In this document: positions 33,150 through 41,792 of the stretch, piece by piece
Numbering within the stretch: position 1 is the stretch's first letter
Layout: every line of letters starts with the position of its first letter
NCBI GenBank assembly: GCA_025353725.1
Contig: JANXOF010000029.1
Location: forward strand, 1 to 63,654
Origin: Polyangiaceae bacterium
Lineage (GTDB): Bacteria > Myxococcota_A > Polyangia > Polyangiales > Polyangiaceae
DNA: 63,654 nucleotides
Direction of reading: 5' to 3'
Program-made: the position numbers and the translations under genes
The notes under the pieces: generated by a model
What the model was told of the DNA's origin: nothing
Seen by the model: only the letters and a program-made list of their open reading frames with translations
Database searches by the model: none

Positions 33150-33839
33150 ATGGAACGCGCGCTTCTGGGCCCTGCGCCCTCGCTCGTCAGAATCGTGAGA
33201 GTCGCCTGTGGCCGCTTCGCCGTCTTCGCGGTCGCTTTCCTTCCGATCCTTGCCTCGAGCCGCGAGGCGTGCGCGGACGACCCGTACGTCGTGGCACCGT
33301 CTATCGTGCCTACGCACGTCGCCGAACCACGGGTCACCTGGGCGTCTTCCCGAACCGTATCGACGGCGAGCCACGAGGCTTCGACCAGTTCACGAGATTT
33401 GCCGGACTCCCCGGTCGTTCGAGCTCGCGATTCCCTCCTCCGTGCTCGTTCGCTCGATGAGGCCGCGTCCCTTGACGAGAGAGCCGCGGACGAGATCGCA
33501 GCCAAGCTTCAGGAGATGATGGCGGCCGCGAAAGGCGCGCGAGCGACCGCTGACAAGTCGCCTCCGGAAACGCGTGAGCGGCTCAAAGCGCGTGCCGACG
33601 ATCTCGAGGTAGACGTGGCGGTCAGCGAAGCCGAAATCACCGACAAGCGCCGCACGGCTGCCGATCAGAGGAGCGCCGCGCGCGAACTTCGAAGTCACGC
33701 GCTTGCGCTCGTTCGGCAGCCCCAGGTGGTGCAGGAGAGGGCCGCTTTGGCTTCGGCTTCGGCTTCCGCTTCGTGTGACCCACCGTTCAGCTACACACCC
33801 GAAGGCCACAAAGTGTACCGCGTGGCTTGCCTGAAGTAG
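33150..33839 (+). CDS. Exported coiled-coil protein
   Basis: A 229-residue protein with a signal peptide (RFAVFAVAFLPILASSREACA, probable cleavage before DDPYVV). A Thr/Ser/Pro-rich stretch follows, then a helical coiled coil of about 90 residues (ARDSLLRARSLDEAASLDER through RSAARELRSHALALV). A short C-terminal Cys pair (ASCDPPFSY, YRVACLK) may be disulfide-bonded. No family recognised. Downstream, 37 bases away, begins the phosphatase-PilZ gene on the same strand, so co-transcription is possible. Confidence 0.6.
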   Translation: MERALLGPAPSLVRIVRVACGRFAVFAVAFLPILASSREACADDPYVVAPSIVPTHVAEPRVTWASSRTVSTASHEASTSSRDLPDSPVVRARDSLLRARSLDEAASLDERAADEIAAKLQEMMAAAKGARATADKSPPETRERLKARADDLEVDVAVSEAEITDKRRTAADQRSAARELRSHALALVRQPQVVQERAALASASASASCDPPFSYTPEGHKVYRVACLK

Positions 33840-33876
33840 CGGAGACGTCGCGGTCAAAGCGCGTTAGCATCTGCTA

Positions 33877-34938
33877 ATGACGCTCAGGGCGCCTGGCGCG
33901 GCAGGCTCAAGTTCAGCTTCGGCGGCATTAGGCTCGCGACCGGCGGCTCCCGCCTTCGCGAATAGGCGCGAGGCAGGTTCGGTGTTCGCGATAGGCGACG
34001 TCCATGGCTGCGCCGAAGAGCTGCGCGCGCTCATCCAAAAGCTTCCGCTTCGTAAGGATTCGCTCGTCGTGTTCCTGGGAGACTACATCGATCGCGGACC
34101 CGATTCGCGCGGCGTCGTCGATACCATTCTCGACTTGCAACAGTACTGCCGCGTTGTGTGTCTGCTCGGCAATCACGAGCTCATGCTCCGTGAATTCCTC
34201 GACGGCTCCGATGCACGGCGCGTCGCTCGATTCATCTACAACGGTGGGAGCGCCACGCTCGCCTCCTACGCCGATCACGACGGCGTCTTCGTGATGCCCA
34301 CGGAGCACCGAGAGTTCTTCCAATCCCTGCCCTACCATCACGTGGAGGGCGACCACTGCTTCGTACACGCGGGGCTTCCTGCCGCCGTCGCCGAAATCGA
34401 CGATATCGACATCGCCCTTCATGGCGAAGAGATGGTGTGGATGCGCCTGCGTCCGGGAATGCCAGAGCCTAACTACTCAAAGATTATCGTGCACGGCCAC
34501 AGTGCCATGGCCGATATTGACGTCCAGCCGCGCCGAATCAATCTCGATACTGCGTGTGTCTACGGGCGACGACTCACAGGTATGGACCTCAACACGCGCG
34601 ATGTTTACGCCGTCGAGCGTTGCACGGGCCCGCAGCCTATCTACCTACGGGACGTGAAAGACTCGCGTCGTCACGCGCTGCGCTTCGATGGGAAGGTGCC
34701 CGTCTCTCTAAACTACAATGGCGCTACCCTTCTGTTCGAGACGATCAATTACTCAGAGATTGGGATTCTCATGACGCCGGTAGCGCCCTTGGAAGTGAAA
34801 GTGCAAGCCGGTACTGCCATCCGCGGCACGATCGGTATCGGAGAGACCGCGACGGCCTTCGACGGCGTGGTCCTCCGCGTCGATGCGGACCGACGCATCG
34901 CCCTGAAGATCGTCGTCCACCAGGCGCCGACGCCTTAG
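33877..34938 (+). CDS. PPP-family metallophosphatase fused to a C-terminal PilZ domain
   Basis: A 353-residue two-domain protein. Residues 35-245 are a bacterial PPP-type phosphoesterase with all metal-ligand motifs: GDVHG (40-44), GDYIDRG (68-74), GNHE (98-101), VHAGLP (163-168) and VHGHS (205-209). This fold covers serine/threonine phosphatases and symmetrical Ap4A hydrolases (ApaH/PrpE). Residues about 262-350 form a PilZ domain with both c-di-GMP-binding motifs, RHALR (R265, R269) and NYSEIG (N291, S293, G296), spaced 26 residues as in true PilZ proteins. Binding of c-di-GMP and gating of the phosphatase are inferences from motif conservation. A Ser/Ala/Pro-rich tail precedes the catalytic domain. 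No kinase is adjacent. Confidence 0.85.
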   Translation: MTLRAPGAAGSSSASAALGSRPAAPAFANRREAGSVFAIGDVHGCAEELRALIQKLPLRKDSLVVFLGDYIDRGPDSRGVVDTILDLQQYCRVVCLLGNHELMLREFLDGSDARRVARFIYNGGSATLASYADHDGVFVMPTEHREFFQSLPYHHVEGDHCFVHAGLPAAVAEIDDIDIALHGEEMVWMRLRPGMPEPNYSKIIVHGHSAMADIDVQPRRINLDTACVYGRRLTGMDLNTRDVYAVERCTGPQPIYLRDVKDSRRHALRFDGKVPVSLNYNGATLLFETINYSEIGILMTPVAPLEVKVQAGTAIRGTIGIGETATAFDGVVLRVDADRRIALKIVVHQAPTP

Positions 34939-35051
34939 CAAGGCGCTCGGAAGAGCCTGGCCCGCCACGAGGTGACGTGCTAACTGGCCAAGCTCAGGTG
35001 CGCCGGCGGGTCGTCCGGAAGCGCACGCCGTCTTGCTGGAAGGTATGTTTC

Positions 35052-36056
35052 ATGAAAAATAGGCGTGTTTTTGCCTTTGGTTGCCTCCTCGCCGCGAGCT
35101 CAACCGCAGGCGCGGTCGGCCTGAGCGCGACGCTCACGGCGTGCGGAACCACGACGACGGACGTAGCCGCGACGGCGCCTCTCGACGCGGGCTCCGAAGC
35201 TAGCGTTGAGCCGACGGATATCGTCTCCGTGGTCAAGAAGTACGACGGCGACATGGCCAAAGCGATCTGCGCGAAGCTCGCGTCGTGCTGTAACACGAGC
35301 GAATACGCGATCTTCTTCGACAACTACCTGAAGACCAAGAACGATGACAATGCGCCTTTCGACCTCGAGAAGGCGCCGCCGCCGCAGGCTTGTGAACGCC
35401 TTCTCACCGAGCAACTCCACAAGCGAAACGTCGCCAAGTGGACTCCGTCGGTGACCCGCGGGCGAATGAAGTTCGACCCCGCGAAGGCCAAGAGCTGCCT
35501 TGATGCGCTGGCGACAGCTACGTGCGGGACGCCGATAGCAAAAGCGCTTTATGACGTCTCCTGCTTCGACCTCCGCGACAATGAGGTTTTTACAAAAATT
35601 GCGCCACTCGGTGCGAGTTGCCAGGACATCGCTGACGGGACGTATTCTGGAGAGTGCAATCGCGCCGAAGGCTACTGCGGCGAGGCGGGAGACGGCGGCA
35701 CGGTAATGGTCTGCCGTCCGTGGCAAAAGGCAGGCGAAGACTGCCAGTTTTCTGACCCGCGCCGGTTTTGCGATCAAGTGACGACGCGTTGTGGAACATC
35801 GACGTGTGCGCCCGTGAGCCAAAAGAAAATAGGCGAGGCGTGCAGCTTCGCCTCGGACTCGTGTGAGCGAGGGTCCTTTTGTGACGGTGCGGTCGGAAAC
35901 GACGCCGCAACCAACCTCTGCGTCGCTATGCGCGAGGACGGCGCAAAGTGTTTCAAGGATGACGAGTGCAAGTCGGCGTACGCCTATACGTGTTCTTCGG
36001 CGACCCCGACCGGACCAAAGACCTGCGGGAGCGCCCGATTCTGCGTGGGAAAGTGA
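35052..36056 (+). CDS. Cysteine-rich lipoprotein (tandem paralogue 1)
   Basis: A 334-residue protein with signal peptide and probable lipobox LTAC at about residue 31. The N-terminal mature region holds AKAICAKLASCCNTSEY. The C-terminal half is densely cysteine-spaced (GYCGEAGDGG, VCRPWQKAGEDC, RCGTSTCAPV, CEKGSF-type repeats, KCFKDDECKS), reminiscent of Dickkopf-like/EGF-like disulfide modules common in myxobacterial surface proteins. ATG 35052 has GGAAGG at 35038-35043, 8 bases upstream. A second, related gene follows 8 bases after the stop. Reading further upstream in frame would overlap the phosphatase gene and is rejected. Function unknown; surface exposure inferred. Confidence 0.75.
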   Translation: MKNRRVFAFGCLLAASSTAGAVGLSATLTACGTTTTDVAATAPLDAGSEASVEPTDIVSVVKKYDGDMAKAICAKLASCCNTSEYAIFFDNYLKTKNDDNAPFDLEKAPPPQACERLLTEQLHKRNVAKWTPSVTRGRMKFDPAKAKSCLDALATATCGTPIAKALYDVSCFDLRDNEVFTKIAPLGASCQDIADGTYSGECNRAEGYCGEAGDGGTVMVCRPWQKAGEDCQFSDPRRFCDQVTTRCGTSTCAPVSQKKIGEACSFASDSCERGSFCDGAVGNDAATNLCVAMREDGAKCFKDDECKSAYAYTCSSATPTGPKTCGSARFCVGK

Positions 36057-36064
36057 GCCTCGCC

Positions 36065-37099
36065 ATGCCTAAAACGTTTTTTGTAGGCTCCCTCATTGCG
36101 GTGGGCGTTGTGGTTTCCGTGGCGGCTTGCGGCTCCTCAGGAGCCACTCCGGACGTGCTGGGCGCACCCGATTCGGGTAAGGGTTCGGACACATCGACGC
36201 TCGCTCAGCCCAAGGGAAAAGCGAGCGGGCCCGACGCGGGTGTCGAACTCGACCCCGCGCTCCTGCCCATCGCCCAATGGAACAAAGAGATCGCCCAAGC
36301 GATTTGCGGAAAGCTCACCGAGTGTTGCGACACGAATGACTATCGCGGTTACTTCCAGCGATACCGTAGAAGCCCCTATGACTTTAGTGTTCAGAAGGGG
36401 ACGGAGCGGGTACCCGCACCAGCACCGAAGACAGCCGCGGAGTGCGAGTCCGTCGTGGCGCGCCAGCTGGGCCTCCTGAATCTTGAAAAGTGGGGTGTGA
36501 CTGTCGCCGCGAAGCGCATGTCGTTTGATGCTCCGCGCGCGGCCGCCTGTACCGCCGCGGTTAAGGGCGTCGCTTGCGGGACAGATACGGTAAAGGTGCT
36601 CTACGACAATGCCTGCTTCGGCAGTCGCTACAACGAAGTCTTGAAAAAGGTCTCGCCTGTCGGTTCGGTCTGCGAGACAGGAGACGGAACGTATTACGGC
36701 ACGTGCGACATCACCCTGGGGCGCTGCGGGTACCAGGACCACCTTTGCAAGCCTTGGGCTCACGAGGGCGAGAGCTGCAGTCTAAGCGCCTTTTGCGCCC
36801 CCGATCTCGACTGCGCCATTGGCGACATAAGCAAGCCAGGAGTCTGCAAAAGCCCCGTGGTTCGTGCCCTCGGCGAGGACTGCACGAAAGCGGCCGACGG
36901 AGACGCGCCCGTGGCCTGCGGCGACTCCTTTTACTGCCGCGACGACGGCACCCGACGCACCTGCGCGCGGAAGGCCGAAGACGGAGCCGCGTGCACGGAC
37001 GATAGCGACTGCCTCACCGAGAGATTCCTCTCGTGTTCACCTCTCACGAGAACGTGTGGGTACACGTTTTGCGGTGGGAGAAAACCTGTAACTCAATAG
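36065..37099 (+). CDS. Cysteine-rich lipoprotein (tandem paralogue 2)
   Basis: A 344-residue lipoprotein (lipobox VAAC at about residue 22). It is collinear with the preceding gene's product: AQAICGKLTECCDTNDY (versus AICAKLASCCNTSEY), an RQLGLLN.EKW block after an ECESVVA segment (versus ACERLLTEQLHKRNVAKW), NACFGSRYNEVLKKVSPVGS (versus CFDLRDNEVFTKIAPLGAS), then the cysteine-spaced tail. The pair clearly arose by tandem duplication and has since diverged widely. The spacing of 8 bases indicates one operon. A hairpin terminator follows before the convergent ahcY gene. Confidence 0.75.
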   Translation: MPKTFFVGSLIAVGVVVSVAACGSSGATPDVLGAPDSGKGSDTSTLAQPKGKASGPDAGVELDPALLPIAQWNKEIAQAICGKLTECCDTNDYRGYFQRYRRSPYDFSVQKGTERVPAPAPKTAAECESVVARQLGLLNLEKWGVTVAAKRMSFDAPRAAACTAAVKGVACGTDTVKVLYDNACFGSRYNEVLKKVSPVGSVCETGDGTYYGTCDITLGRCGYQDHLCKPWAHEGESCSLSAFCAPDLDCAIGDISKPGVCKSPVVRALGEDCTKAADGDAPVACGDSFYCRDDGTRRTCARKAEDGAACTDDSDCLTERFLSCSPLTRTCGYTFCGGRKPVTQ

Positions 37100-37114
37100 C
37101 GAAGAAAGGCCGCA

Positions 37115-37142
37115 GACGGAGTCGGTTCGACCCGACTCCGTC
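37115..37142. terminator. Bidirectional hairpin terminator between convergent genes
   Basis: GACGGAGTCGG and CCGACTCCGTC form an 11-base-pair stem with loop TTCGAC, midway in the 53-base gap between the lipoprotein pair and ahcY. No T-run follows, as is common in GC-rich genomes. Confidence 0.75.
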
Positions 37143-37152
37143 ACGGTTCGTT

Positions 37153-38463
37153 TCAGTAGCGGTAGTGGTCGGGCTTGAACGGACCGTCGACCGACACGCC
37201 CAAGTACGAAGCCTGGTCCTTCGTGAGCGTGGTGAGCTTGATGCCAAGCTTGCTGAGGTGGAGCGAAGCGACCTTTTCGTCGAGCTTCTTGGGGAGTGTG
37301 TAGACCTTCTTCTCGTAGGTCTTGTAGTTCGCCCAAAGTTCCATCTGCGCGATGACTTGGTTCGAGAACGACGTCGACATGACGAACGACGGGTGGCCGT
37401 CCGCGCAGCCGAGGTTAACGAGCCGGCCACGCGCAAGGAGCGTGAGGCGCTTGCCGTCGGGGAAGATGAATTGGTCGACTTGCGGCTTGACGTTCTCTTC
37501 CTTGATTTCGGGGTTTTTCTCGAGCCAAGCGACGTCGATTTCGCAATCGAAGTGACCAATGTTGCAGAGGATCGCTTGATCCTTCATCGCCCTCATGTGC
37601 TCGGGGCGAATGATGCCCGAGCAGCCGGTGGCGGTGACGATGATGTCGGCTTGCGGAGCCGCCTCTTCCATCGTCGTGACCTGGTAGCCCTCCATCGCGG
37701 CTTGGAGCGCGCAGATGGGGTCGACCTCGGTGATGATAACGCGTGCGCCGAGGCCGCGGAGCGCCTGCGCGCAACCTTTGCCCACGTCGCCGAAGCCTGC
37801 CACAACGCCGACTTTACCGGCGAACATGACGCCGGTGGCGCGCTTGAGGCCGTCACCGAGGGACTCACGACAGCCGTAAAGGTTATCGAACTTCGACTTC
37901 GTCACCGAGTCGTTGACGTTCATGGCGGGGACCTTGAGCTCGCCCTTTTTCGCCATTTCGTAGAGGCGATGAACGCCCGTGGTGGTCTCTTCCGAGATCC
38001 CGCGAACCGGATCGTCGCCCGTGAAGAGCTCGGGGTGGGTCTTGTGTGCGAGGACGGTGAGATCACCGCCGTCATCAAGGATCATGTTCGGGCCTTTGCC
38101 GCCCGCGAACGCCTTGAGCTGCATCTCGATGCACTGCTCGTACTCGGGCTCGGTCATTCCCTTCCAGGCGAATACGGGAACGCCCGTCTTTGCGATCGCG
38201 GCCGCCGCTTGGTCGTGGGTCGAGAAAATATTGCAGCTGGTCCACGTCACCTCGGCGCCGAGGGTCGTGAGGGTCTCGATGAGAACCGCCGTTTGCGTCG
38301 TCATGTGAAGGCAGCCCGCGATGCGTGCACCCTTCAGGGGCTTCGCCGCGCCGTATTCCTTCCGGAGGGCCATGAGGCCGGGCATTTCGCTCTCGGCGAT
38401 CGTGATTTCTTTGCGACCCCAAGCCGCGAGCCCGATGTCCTTGACCTTGAAATTATCAGCCAT
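37153..38463 (-). CDS. ahcY: Adenosylhomocysteinase
   Basis: A 436-residue NAD-dependent enzyme that hydrolyses S-adenosylhomocysteine to adenosine and homocysteine, relieving product inhibition of methyltransferases. Hallmarks are [50 protein letters not shown], the Rossmann [23 protein letters not shown] and the C-terminal KPDHYRY tail that reaches the neighbouring subunit. It is the shorter, about 430-residue bacterial form. It lies 35 bases downstream of an ArsR-methyltransferase fusion gene on the same strand, so the operon probably senses and clears SAH. It ends at a bidirectional terminator. Confidence 0.97.
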   Translation of the reverse strand: MADNFKVKDIGLAAWGRKEITIAESEMPGLMALRKEYGAAKPLKGARIAGCLHMTTQTAVLIETLTTLGAEVTWTSCNIFSTHDQAAAAIAKTGVPVFAWKGMTEPEYEQCIEMQLKAFAGGKGPNMILDDGGDLTVLAHKTHPELFTGDDPVRGISEETTTGVHRLYEMAKKGELKVPAMNVNDSVTKSKFDNLYGCRESLGDGLKRATGVMFAGKVGVVAGFGDVGKGCAQALRGLGARVIITEVDPICALQAAMEGYQVTTMEEAAPQADIIVTATGCSGIIRPEHMRAMKDQAILCNIGHFDCEIDVAWLEKNPEIKEENVKPQVDQFIFPDGKRLTLLARGRLVNLGCADGHPSFVMSTSFSNQVIAQMELWANYKTYEKKVYTLPKKLDEKVASLHLSKLGIKLTTLTKDQASYLGVSVDGPFKPDHYRY

Positions 38464-38498
38464 TGTGCGTTTCTTTCGTTTGCTTCGATGCGAAGCGT

Positions 38499-39536
38499 TC
38501 AGTGCCGTCTACGTGCCACCATCACCTGCCAAGGCAAGTGTGAGTCTCTTCCTTTGCCGCACCACGCGGCGGGGAGCCGAACCACGTTCGGGTTCTCCAA
38601 GTCGGCTTCGCGCGCGAATCGCGCAAGCTCTGAGGCGGCGAAACCGAGCCAGAGATCGGCCTCGTCGCGCATCGATTCGTCTTCGTGCGGCGCGTAGTCG
38701 ACAATCACGACCGCCCCGCCGATGTCACTCGCGTTCTCTTCCGTGACGATGGCCGGTCGCGCGAGCTGAGCGAGTTGGCGAATGAGGTCGACTGGGCGAG
38801 GCGCGTGATGAAGCAGGCGCGAGGCAAAGACGACGTCTGCGCCGTCCCCCACGTGCTCTCTCAGGGATGCCGCGCCGAGTTCCGCGTTGAGCAGGCTCAC
38901 GTTAGAAAAGCCGCGACGCGTGACGCGAGCCTGCGCGCGTTCGAGTTGAACGCCGGAGCGATCAACCGCGACCACGCGGTCAAACGAGGGCGCCAGGACA
39001 TCGAGCAGCGCGCCGTCACCCGTGCCCGCGTCGACCGCCAAACCGCGACGAGGAAGGAGCATCGCTATCGCCGCGACGTGGGCCGCCGTCGCCTCGAGCC
39101 CATCCAGCACGTCACGGCGTCGCTCATCGCGGTCACGCGGCTCCTTCGCAAAGAACTCACGCGCCACTTGGTCCCGTTCACGAAGGACGTCTTTGATGCG
39201 GGCGAGACTCCCGTCGGCTTCACAGAGCGCGTACCCGCTGGCAAGTGCATCGGCCACTACGGCGTCCGCGGCCGCGGCCGCTGCCATGCGAACGAGCCCT
39301 CGGGCCCCCTCGCGGCGCACGAGGACGAGCCCCGCCTGTTTGAGCGGCGTGAGGTGACGAGACACATTCGGTTGGCTCTCCCCAAGCAGCCCGGCCAGCT
39401 CCCCTATCGCGAGCTCTTCCGCCGAGGCCAACGCTAAAAGCTTGAGACGAACAGGCTCGGCGAGTACGCGGTAAAGCTCCCAACGAGCTTGCGGAGCACT
39501 TGAGCCGTCGAGCACACTCCTGTTGTATACGGACAT
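38499..39536 (-). CDS. ArsR-type regulator fused to a SAM-dependent methyltransferase
   Basis: A 345-residue two-domain protein from ATG 39536. Residues about 10-95 are an ArsR winged helix ([56 protein letters not shown]). Residues about 170-300 form a class I methyltransferase fold ([50 protein letters not shown]). Fused ArsR-methyltransferase regulators are known next to methionine-cycle genes, where S-adenosylhomocysteine or SAM is thought to be the effector. Here ahcY lies 35 bases downstream. The methyltransferase domain may thus be a ligand sensor. A longer open frame to 39644 is unlikely because it adds a Pro/Arg-rich unstructured tail. Confidence 0.85.
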   Translation of the reverse strand: MSVYNRSVLDGSSAPQARWELYRVLAEPVRLKLLALASAEELAIGELAGLLGESQPNVSRHLTPLKQAGLVLVRREGARGLVRMAAAAAADAVVADALASGYALCEADGSLARIKDVLRERDQVAREFFAKEPRDRDERRRDVLDGLEATAAHVAAIAMLLPRRGLAVDAGTGDGALLDVLAPSFDRVVAVDRSGVQLERAQARVTRRGFSNVSLLNAELGAASLREHVGDGADVVFASRLLHHAPRPVDLIRQLAQLARPAIVTEENASDIGGAVVIVDYAPHEDESMRDEADLWLGFAASELARFAREADLENPNVVRLPAAWCGKGRDSHLPWQVMVARRRH

Positions 39537-39647
39537 GCGAATAGATGCAAGGTCGCGACTTGAACGGCTTCCTGCCCCGCACCTAGGCGTTCGATGCGCT
39601 CGAGCACTCGAGGCCCATCCAGGAAGGTCAGTCCCGAGTGGCACTTC

Positions 39648-40130
39648 ATGAAGAAGGCGCTACGGTGTGGCCAGGTGCAGGAAGACAAGGCGATATCCGC
39701 GAAGCTTGATCCATCCACACGCAGTCCGGATGTGAGTACGAAGACCGAAAATCTTCGCCGCGAGGCCCGCGTCGACGTGCGTGTCCCCGTCGTTATTTAC
39801 CGTGGCAAAAAGCCGGTAGCTCTTGAGACCGCGGACGTTAGCTTCAAGGGCTTGTTCGTCCTCACCGTAGCTCCACCCGAGCTCCGTTCTCTCGTTCGAC
39901 TCAAGCTCGAAATCTTCGACCGTGAGTTCGAGGCGCATGCCATGGCGGTGCACATTCGTGCGGCTAGCGTCGCTGACGACGTCAGAGGCGAAGAAACGTC
40001 GGACGCGCGCGCCAACGACGTGTGCCGAGCCGGAGTTGGTCTTCAATTTTGGGGCCTTTCGGGTTCACCGCGAAAAGGTTGGGACGACTTCGTCCGCGTT
40101 CTTATCCATTCTCGCCGCGCCGCGGCTTAG
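39648..40130 (+). CDS. Stand-alone PilZ domain protein
   Basis: A 160-residue protein from ATG 39648; GTG 39732 is also possible and no start has a good ribosome-binding site. The PilZ signature is complete: RREAR (R37, R41) and, 26 residues further, DVSFKG (D63, S65, G68), preceded by VRVPVVIYRGKKP, with a conserved beta-barrel onward. These motifs bind c-di-GMP in characterised PilZ proteins. The C-terminus is charged (SGSPRKGWDDFVRVLIHSR). Divergent from the ArsR-methyltransferase gene. This is the second PilZ protein within 6 kb, after the phosphatase fusion at 33.9-34.9 kb. Confidence 0.8.
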   Translation: MKKALRCGQVQEDKAISAKLDPSTRSPDVSTKTENLRREARVDVRVPVVIYRGKKPVALETADVSFKGLFVLTVAPPELRSLVRLKLEIFDREFEAHAMAVHIRAASVADDVRGEETSDARANDVCRAGVGLQFWGLSGSPRKGWDDFVRVLIHSRRAAA

Positions 40131-40169
40131 GAAGCGACTCTCCAAGCTGCCGCTGCCGCTGCCATGTCT

Positions 40170-40193
40170 TGAGGTAGCGCGGGCGCTACCTCA
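40170..40193. terminator. Perfect 11-bp hairpin overlapping the stop codon of the GT-C gene
   Basis: TGAGGTAGCGC and GCGCTACCTCA pair perfectly around GG. The stop codon TGA (reverse strand) of the gene ending at 40191 is part of one arm. It separates convergent genes, PilZ and the membrane protein, so it probably terminates transcription from both sides. Confidence 0.75.
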
Positions 40194-41672
40194 GCCAGAG
40201 TGCCGACGGTAGATAGTGTAAAATGCACCTTTCGAGCCGATCTCGAGCTGTCCAGCGGCGTGAAAGCGTTCTCGAAAGAGTTCCGAACCTAGAAGGCGCG
40301 CTTCAACGACGCGCGCGGTTGAATAGACCACCACGGTGTCGACGTCCCGATCGAGAAGCATCGCGGCGTCTACGCGTTTCGAGGTGTGGCCGCCCGGGAG
40401 GAGAGCGATCGCCGGGTCTGTGAGCCCGGCGAGATCGACAATCTGCGCGTCCGTCGAGGCGGAGACCCAACCGATGTCGAGCGCGGCGACGACCTTGGCG
40501 TCGGCCAGGATGGGCCTTGCAAGAGCGATGAGGGCCTTGCGATCGTACAAAACGCGCTGTCCCGCCGGGGCTGCGCGGACGGCGACCCCAATTCCCAAGA
40601 CCGTAGCGATGGCCAGACGACCTACGCTCCAAGGCCACGACACCACGCGTGCGGTGTCTGCAAACGCGAGGACAAGCGACGGCGCCACGGGCACCATGAG
40701 TCTGGCGTACGGCATCCAGTCGCCACCGACGGCAAGGACGGCGGCGCCGTGCACCGCAAACGAGAACACGAGCACCCGCGCGCGAGACACGCCTTGCTTG
40801 CGCGCCAACGCGAAGGGCGCGAACGCGAGAATTGGCAGCAAAAGGACGACGAGCGACGCGCCAACGTACGCGGCGCCATGCGCGAGATCACTGGGCTTGG
40901 CATAGACCGCGAGCGGGACCGGCCGGCCGAATGTCGCGAGGCGAATGCCTACGCAGGTGATAAACGGAAGCGCGGCCACGAGGAGTGGCCAAGCAGCCCC
41001 GACGCCGCGAGCGCGGTGACGACAGCGTGCCCTTGAAGTCTGGCTTAGCACCACGGCGCCAAACGCAAGGGCTAAAGCCCATGCCACAAGCTCCGGCCGA
41101 AACGCGGACGCGGCGCCGGCCAAGGCGGCGGCTTGTGCGGGCTTCCGAATCCGTGTGGCAGCGACGGTCGCAAGAGCCGTCGCCACGCCCGTTTCCATGC
41201 CGCTGGCAGCCCACGCGCCCAGCGGAAATGCGAGGGCCATCACGGCAAGCCCTGCCGCAACGAGCGCCGCGTGGACCCTGCTGACGCGGTCACCCTCACG
41301 CACGTCGACCGCGCTGACGCCGAGCGCGAAACCCGCCACCCCCCACACGACGACGCCCAGCACTTTTGCATGAGCGAGAGTCACCATCGGGTCGTCCGCT
41401 GCGAGCGGAACGAGAAGGAACGGCCAAGGCAGCGGAGTCACGCCATCCGTGGAAGGTCCGGCCGCATTGAATCGGTACCCGAGGCCGCCCGCAAGGTGAT
41501 GTGCATAGTGCACGGGAATGAGCGCGTCGTCGACCGAAAAGCCCCACATGAAGGCGGCGGGAAAAACTGCCGCGAGGGCTCCAAGGAACCCAAAGGCGAC
41601 CTTGAACGAACGCGCACGGCTCACACGAAATCGCCTAGCAGCGCTACGACTCGCTTGTCCATTCTCTGACAA
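40191..41672 (-). CDS. GT-C-type membrane glycosyltransferase-like protein
   Basis: A 493-residue polytopic protein with about 9-10 hydrophobic segments and a soluble C-terminal domain from about residue 385. The first periplasmic loop has SVDDALIPVHYAHHLAGGLG followed by YRFN, PSTDGVTPLPWPFLL. This matches the DDA.I..RYA.NLA.G.G.VFN...EG.T..LW pattern of AftB/ArnT-like GT-C transferases that use polyprenyl-phosphate sugars; the catalytic Asp pair would be D-D of VDDA. The sugar and the acceptor are unknown. Ends in a hairpin overlapping its own stop codon; divergent from the PQQ-propeller gene. Confidence 0.6.
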   Translation of the reverse strand: MSENGQASRSAARRFRVSRARSFKVAFGFLGALAAVFPAAFMWGFSVDDALIPVHYAHHLAGGLGYRFNAAGPSTDGVTPLPWPFLLVPLAADDPMVTLAHAKVLGVVVWGVAGFALGVSAVDVREGDRVSRVHAALVAAGLAVMALAFPLGAWAASGMETGVATALATVAATRIRKPAQAAALAGAASAFRPELVAWALALAFGAVVLSQTSRARCRHRARGVGAAWPLLVAALPFITCVGIRLATFGRPVPLAVYAKPSDLAHGAAYVGASLVVLLLPILAFAPFALARKQGVSRARVLVFSFAVHGAAVLAVGGDWMPYARLMVPVAPSLVLAFADTARVVSWPWSVGRLAIATVLGIGVAVRAAPAGQRVLYDRKALIALARPILADAKVVAALDIGWVSASTDAQIVDLAGLTDPAIALLPGGHTSKRVDAAMLLDRDVDTVVVYSTARVVEARLLGSELFRERFHAAGQLEIGSKGAFYTIYRRHSG

Positions 41673-41792
41673 TGCCCGTCAAAAACTACGTTTTCGTCGC
41701 GTAATTTTCTAGGATTCACTTGTCCACTGACGTCCTGCCGGCGCAAGAACGCACCGGTACCGCGGACACCTCAGAGTCGGTGGCAGAGACGA

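Noticed and set aside
34554-35051. Upstream extension of the first Cys-rich lipoprotein
   Set aside because: It would overlap the phosphatase gene; the internal ATG at 35052 has a good ribosome-binding site and begins a signal peptide.
37033-38697. Long open frame (over 550 codons) opposite ahcY
   Set aside because: Antisense of a highly conserved gene; the composition (Val/Leu/Arg/Asp-rich) is the usual mirror of GC-biased coding.
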